Origin: Patellaria atrata CBS 101060 | Lineage: Eukaryota > Ascomycota > Dothideomycetes > Patellariales > Patellariaceae | Length of the DNA stretch: 64,000 bases | Direction: 5' to 3' | Assembly (NCBI GenBank): GCA_010093705.1 | Contig: MU006097.1 | Span: forward strand, 143,587 to 207,586 | Shown: piece after piece, positions 60,103-64,000 of the stretch | How the letters are laid out: each line of letters begins with the position of its first letter | How positions within the stretch are numbered: position 1 is the stretch's first letter | The notes under the pieces: generated by a model | The model's input: only the letters and a program-made list of their open reading frames with translations | The model's database searches: none | Told to the model about the DNA's origin: nothing | Made by a program: the position numbers and the translations under genes

Positions 60103-61786
60103 TTATACTCACGAAGTGCCCCTCCGTCCTTCCTACACAAAAAGATAAGGGGTAATTTACCAAAGATCCGCCGCAACCCGCAACTAACTATCACAGTAGT
60201 GTTTGCGAGGCCAGTCACCGCTTCTCTGCATCTCAAGGAGCTAGAGCATAGCGTAGAGAAAGTAAATGGAGCCAACACAGTCGTTGGATGCGTTCCAGCT
60301 CCATGTACGCGCCTTCTCGAACCCCCCTACCCCTCCTACCCCACTGTTCATGCCGGGTATCGACATGACATCCACCATAACTTATGTCAAAACACTCCGT
60401 AGACACCTAAGGATAGCAAATCTAAGATGGTGTATGGTAGACTCACATGGACGATTGTGCAATTGTCGACTATGCGGGGTGTTGATAAGCTTGCAGCCTC
60501 CACTTGTTCTCGTCTCCTGAATGATATGATATTGAGGAGATGGTCTGAGGATGACAACTTTTTCTGTCATAGTTTCAGCATTGTAATCCTTGTGCTCGAT
60601 TTTCCACCACACTATTTCTTCCCGGGCACGATTAGTTGGCGTTTGTCGAACCTTAGATACCATGGTGAAGTCCTCAAGTCCCAGGCGTAGTGTCCCGTGG
60701 GTTGTTCAATCTATTCCTGCTAGATTGTGTGTGAAGTGCTGTACAGTACGTGGGTACCTAAAGCTCGGCGTCGATCGGCTGCAAAATCCCTAGTAAAATC
60801 CTTTTCGACGTGTCTTTGCGACTGGGTACTTGTGCAGCTAGAAGGTCTTGAAGAGAGTCGAGAACTATGATATGATCTATCGCACATGGGGATAGTGATA
60901 GCTTTTTACGTAACTATGGTTCTCTACGAGTCGGCCCTTTCGTTGCTCTTTCTCTAGTTTTCAACAGCAAAATTGCCTCTCCATGTTGGCCACCAAGACT
61001 TCGTGATACACCATCGGTCCCGGATCGGACCGCAGATGTCGTATACCGAAAAAAGGGTTCAGCGTTTCACAATGCACTCCAGTTTGCAGCATGCACGTAG
61101 ACCCTGAAGAAGTGAAGATGGGGTCTGTTGACTGTAAAAGAATATCATCATAACATAGTTCTCACTGTCACTATGGTGACCATCTCACAAATGATGTTTG
61201 GAAAGGAGGGAAGCCTTGGAGCAAGATCTCACATGATACGAGTTGTACAGTACTCTTGCATTTCTGAAAAGTACGGAGTATCAGAAGTTCAGAACAGCTT
61301 CACCAATCATAACAATGCAACTCGACAAATGATGGCTACAGATTGTTCAAATAATTTGAGTAGTTTGCTAGCTTGATCCCGGATGTCCGTCGGTATTTTT
61401 AATTATTTTGAACATAATTAAGGGCGGCACGACTGCTTTGACCTTATGAAGTTGTGGCTTCTTGAACTTCCCAAAGCGGCGATAGATCATCAGGGACATC
61501 GCGTAAATAATTGGGTGGCATATCGAATCGAATGCCGAGAGGAACGTTATGTCGTTATTGGCCGCCCATGACTCTCATTTTGCTAATCGCCCTCCAAACC
61601 TCAAGTTAGGGCATCATACTGGTGGTACCTTAGGTAGGCGTTCTTTTAGGCTCTCTGCCGTGCGCGGTATCCCCTATTCTTCCACTTTGGTACGCTACAC
61701 CAATTGTCAACAGGATGAGAGCTACGAAATAGCGACGTAAGAGATCTCTAAAGTCAGGTATAGAAAAAAACCCTGTGTCTCTTGAT

Positions 61787-61810
61787 GTTGTTGTGGTGTA
61801 ACGGCTAGAG
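61787..61810 (+). pseudogene. tRNA-like 5' fragment (Glu-type D arm)
   Basis: The string gtggtgtaacggctag matches the D-arm/A-box of fungal tRNA-Glu, preceded by a GTTGTT resembling the end of its acceptor stem. No matching T-arm (GGTTCGA) follows at the proper distance, so it is not a functional tRNA. It may be a tRNA fragment or the head of a decayed SINE. Confidence 0.3.
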
Positions 61811-62677
61811 TAGTGAACTGTTCCCTGTCGTATCTGTATACTCCACACTTGATACTTCGCCTGTGTTTCAGAGGCCTGCAGAAATTGTAGAATATACCAT
61901 CGGTCTTTAGCTGCAAAGAGCCAAAGTGGCATCGAGGAGAAGCCACAAGTCTGTGCACAAACTGAGAACGGTCTGAAGGATGATCAAAGATCTTGTCTAG
62001 ATATACCCAAGAGGAGGTTAAGGGCCTAGCGAATCCCTCGTTGACCCTTTTGGGGGCCCTGGCATGGCGGATGGATGGTGATAACAGAGCTGATCTCCTG
62101 CTAGACTGATGGGGCCAACTTCAGGACTGTGTGCCTTTGTATCGTCTTTCGAAGCACGACATCTACGCATTTCCCTGCTCTTTACCCTGGGAAATCGAAG
62201 ACGCTGAATGTTGATGAACTTCATGTTCGGCGTTCTCATCGCAGCTTGTTGATCTTCATTATTCCTTTTCGAGAAGCTCACACAGCTGTTCCAATCACAT
62301 AATTGCGCGTTTTTCTTTGTCTTCCGTATGGTCAGGGGCCGATACAGACAAGCCAGTCATTTCGCAAGTCGGCTCGGTCAGCCATACACCGCACCCCTCA
62401 GTCTTAAGGGACGAGCAAACCAAACATCGAGCGCCTAACACTTCCGTTGTCACAAGGTGTGATCCTTTTGTTAAGGCATCAAGTTGTTGGTTCTTGTCGA
62501 TTAGAACCAACATCGCAGTCTCTTACACATCTTGGAAATCTGTTACCGTGAGCTCATGCAACGCGACGACGGACATATGAAAGAATACAGATCCCCTACT
62601 TTGTGGCGTGTAATCGAACAATTGTGACGGAGGACGGACTTCGAGCTGGTATATTCCAAGACCAGAAGGAAAAAATC

Positions 62678-64000
62678 ATGTCGGATACAATGAGGCCGGC
62701 AAGCGTTTTGCCTGCAATTAAATGCTCAGATTGCGGCGCTGAGATTGAAATCGCTCTGATGGGTGAACACATTTGCGCTCCTCAAAGTACAGGTACGTTC
62801 GAGCTGTCCGGAAACCCGCAACCACCAAATTGACCCATATACAGAAGCGAAAACAACAACTAGCAGGTGGAATTTTGCGAAAACAGCAACTTTAGCCAAT
62901 GGATTCTTGAATTCTGCTCGACCGACACCACCTCCGAGGATAGATTCCTCTGCTGCAAGTATGTTGTGCTGGTTCGTAGGTCGTGTGTTGTGCAAGCTGA
63001 TCGGAATGCAGATAAACCTTTTACCTCAGATGAGCAATTGACACCTGCAAGTTCAAGCAGCAACTACTCCAAGACCCTCTCACCATCACCCATGTTCTCC
63101 ACTTATGCGCAGAAATCACCCAAACCCGGTGCATTACCGAAGAGTGCGAAGGACCAAAGGCCGCTTTCTCCTCCGTCTCCAGATCTTCCCTCAAACCTTG
63201 ATTGCGCATTTCCCCCTTTTCCAACAGCTTCTAGGAGTGGTACACCCGCCGGGATGAAGAGTAGGCCCAAAGATAAACCGGAAAGACTAGGAACGCCCTT
63301 GAATTATAACCAACTAGATTCTTCTCTTGCTCCTGTTAGCCCAAGGATGACTGGTGGTGAGAGCGTGATGAGGAGGATGAACACAATTGCGCCAGGCCCT
63401 TTTGATCGGCGGAGGGAAAAGATGTTGGAAGGGAAAGGGTCGGAAGAACTAGGACACAAGAGAACGCCAACATTAAAGAGTATCCAGGATCGTAGCGGTA
63501 CAGGACACATTCAAAGGCCATCAACAGCATCAGAGTTATCTCGGAGCTCAACGTATGCTGCTGGAACCCGAGAATATCCAAGGAAGTCAAGCAAAGACAA
63601 TATAGACTTTGACAAGGACAAACTTGGTCTTCCAAACCCCCGTCCAGGGCCACCACCAAGACCCGTTAGGACAGACTCTATTGATGGATTTATACAGCAA
63701 CTGCAGGACGAGGGAAGAAGGCTTTCTCCAGAGCCCTTGAATTCGGACGGCCGTTCTCGAACCTTTCCCCAGAGGAAAGAAAGCAGCGATGAGGTGGCAA
63801 GACCTTTACCAGCTGCTCGTAGACCTTCTGAACCATCATCAGAGAGCCGCCTTACCATTGATGAAGCATTGTCGAGTTCCCTTCCTAGTCCCAAGTATGG
63901 CACATCTTTGGGGAGCAAAGCATCATTTCCCAACCTCCTTTCCATTCGGAAATCATCACAAAACAGCTCTGGAGACAGAAGTAAACCTCTACCCGCACCA
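62678..64000 (+). CDS. pxl1: N-terminal part of a paxillin-like LIM-domain protein, runs off the right edge
   Basis: Exons 62678-62792, 62845-62958 and 63012 to the window end. The frame is open through the last base, giving about 405 residues. The N-terminus has ASVLPAIKCSDCGAEIEIAL then GEHIC, a small Cys motif (C-x2-C) that I associate with fungal Pxl1/LIM proteins. The rest is Pro/Ser-rich and disordered, with repeated SPSP, PRPGPPPRP and basic Ser-Pro sites, fitting a scaffold. The LIM domains would lie beyond the window. Pxl1-type proteins act at sites of polarised growth and the septum with Rho signalling. The call rests on the N-terminal motif and low-complexity style only. An ATG at 62690 is an alternative start. 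Confidence 0.55.

Larger units (their letters stand above)
59714..62677. other. Intergenic between divergent INO1 and LIM-protein genes
   Basis: About 3 kb. Holds the INO1 leader and promoter (59.7-60.3 kb), a CATGTG motif at 60093, gtacggagta at 61271-61280 and a tRNA-like 5' fragment near 61787-61810. Open frames here have no family features. Confidence 0.5.

Noticed and set aside
1-64000. Secondary-metabolite or defence gene cluster
   Set aside because: No polyketide synthase, peptide synthetase, terpene cyclase, P450 or transporter set is present; apart from the HET gene, the loci are conserved cellular genes.

Overview
The window is nuclear DNA of a filamentous ascomycete (Pezizomycotina). 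Genes are broken by short introns of about 50-110 nt with GT..AG ends, and 5' leaders are pyrimidine-rich. The gene set is typical of such fungi: a HET-domain protein, a group I G-protein alpha subunit ending in CGLI, a C2H2 plus fungal-specific-domain regulator, a GH16 cell-wall enzyme and Mis13. The protein style and wide intergenic gaps suggest Leotiomycetes, but that is inference.

Layout. 1-10 kb is dense: a left-edge partial gene (-), a small inverted-repeat element (MITE) at 688-960, a SUMO-targeted-ligase-like RING protein (+), the very-long-chain acyl dehydratase PHS1 (+), a HET protein (+), a Kre1-like small wall protein (+) and a GH16 enzyme (-). 11-24 kb holds the Ras exchange factor CDC25 (-), a C2H2/fungal_trans regulator (+) and the arrestin-related adaptor LDB19/ART1 (-), with wide gaps. 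24.2-33.0 kb is almost gene-free. 33-34.5 kb carries a PAP2-family membrane protein (+). 34.5-40.1 kb is again gene-poor, but has coding-like islands on the minus strand near 37.4-38.9 kb. 40-47.9 kb has the G-alpha gene (-), a six-exon magnesium-chelatase-like gene (-) and a HAD phosphatase (+). 48.8-59.7 kb is dense again: PSD2 phosphatidylserine decarboxylase (+), kinetochore protein Mis13/DSN1 (+), an RPA70-like OB-fold protein with two microexons (-) and inositol-1-phosphate synthase INO1 (-). The right edge contains the 5' part of a paxillin-like LIM gene (+).

The window is mainly conserved housekeeping and signalling genes rather than a dedicated cluster. Two themes recur. Lipid metabolism is represented by PHS1, the PAP2 protein, PSD2 and INO1. 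Signalling and morphogenesis are represented by CDC25, G-alpha, LDB19, the LIM protein, the GH16 enzyme and the Kre1-like protein. I found no convincing biosynthetic cluster, CRISPR array, rRNA or intact tRNA. The strongest less-ordinary signals are the MITE with matching target-site duplication, the RPA70-like protein with a PIP-like N-terminus and 13/14-nt microexons, two perfect RFX X-box palindromes in the gene desert, and the unassigned coding-like islands at 37.4-38.9 kb.

All exon limits were worked out by eye from reading frame and splice signals. No database search was possible.
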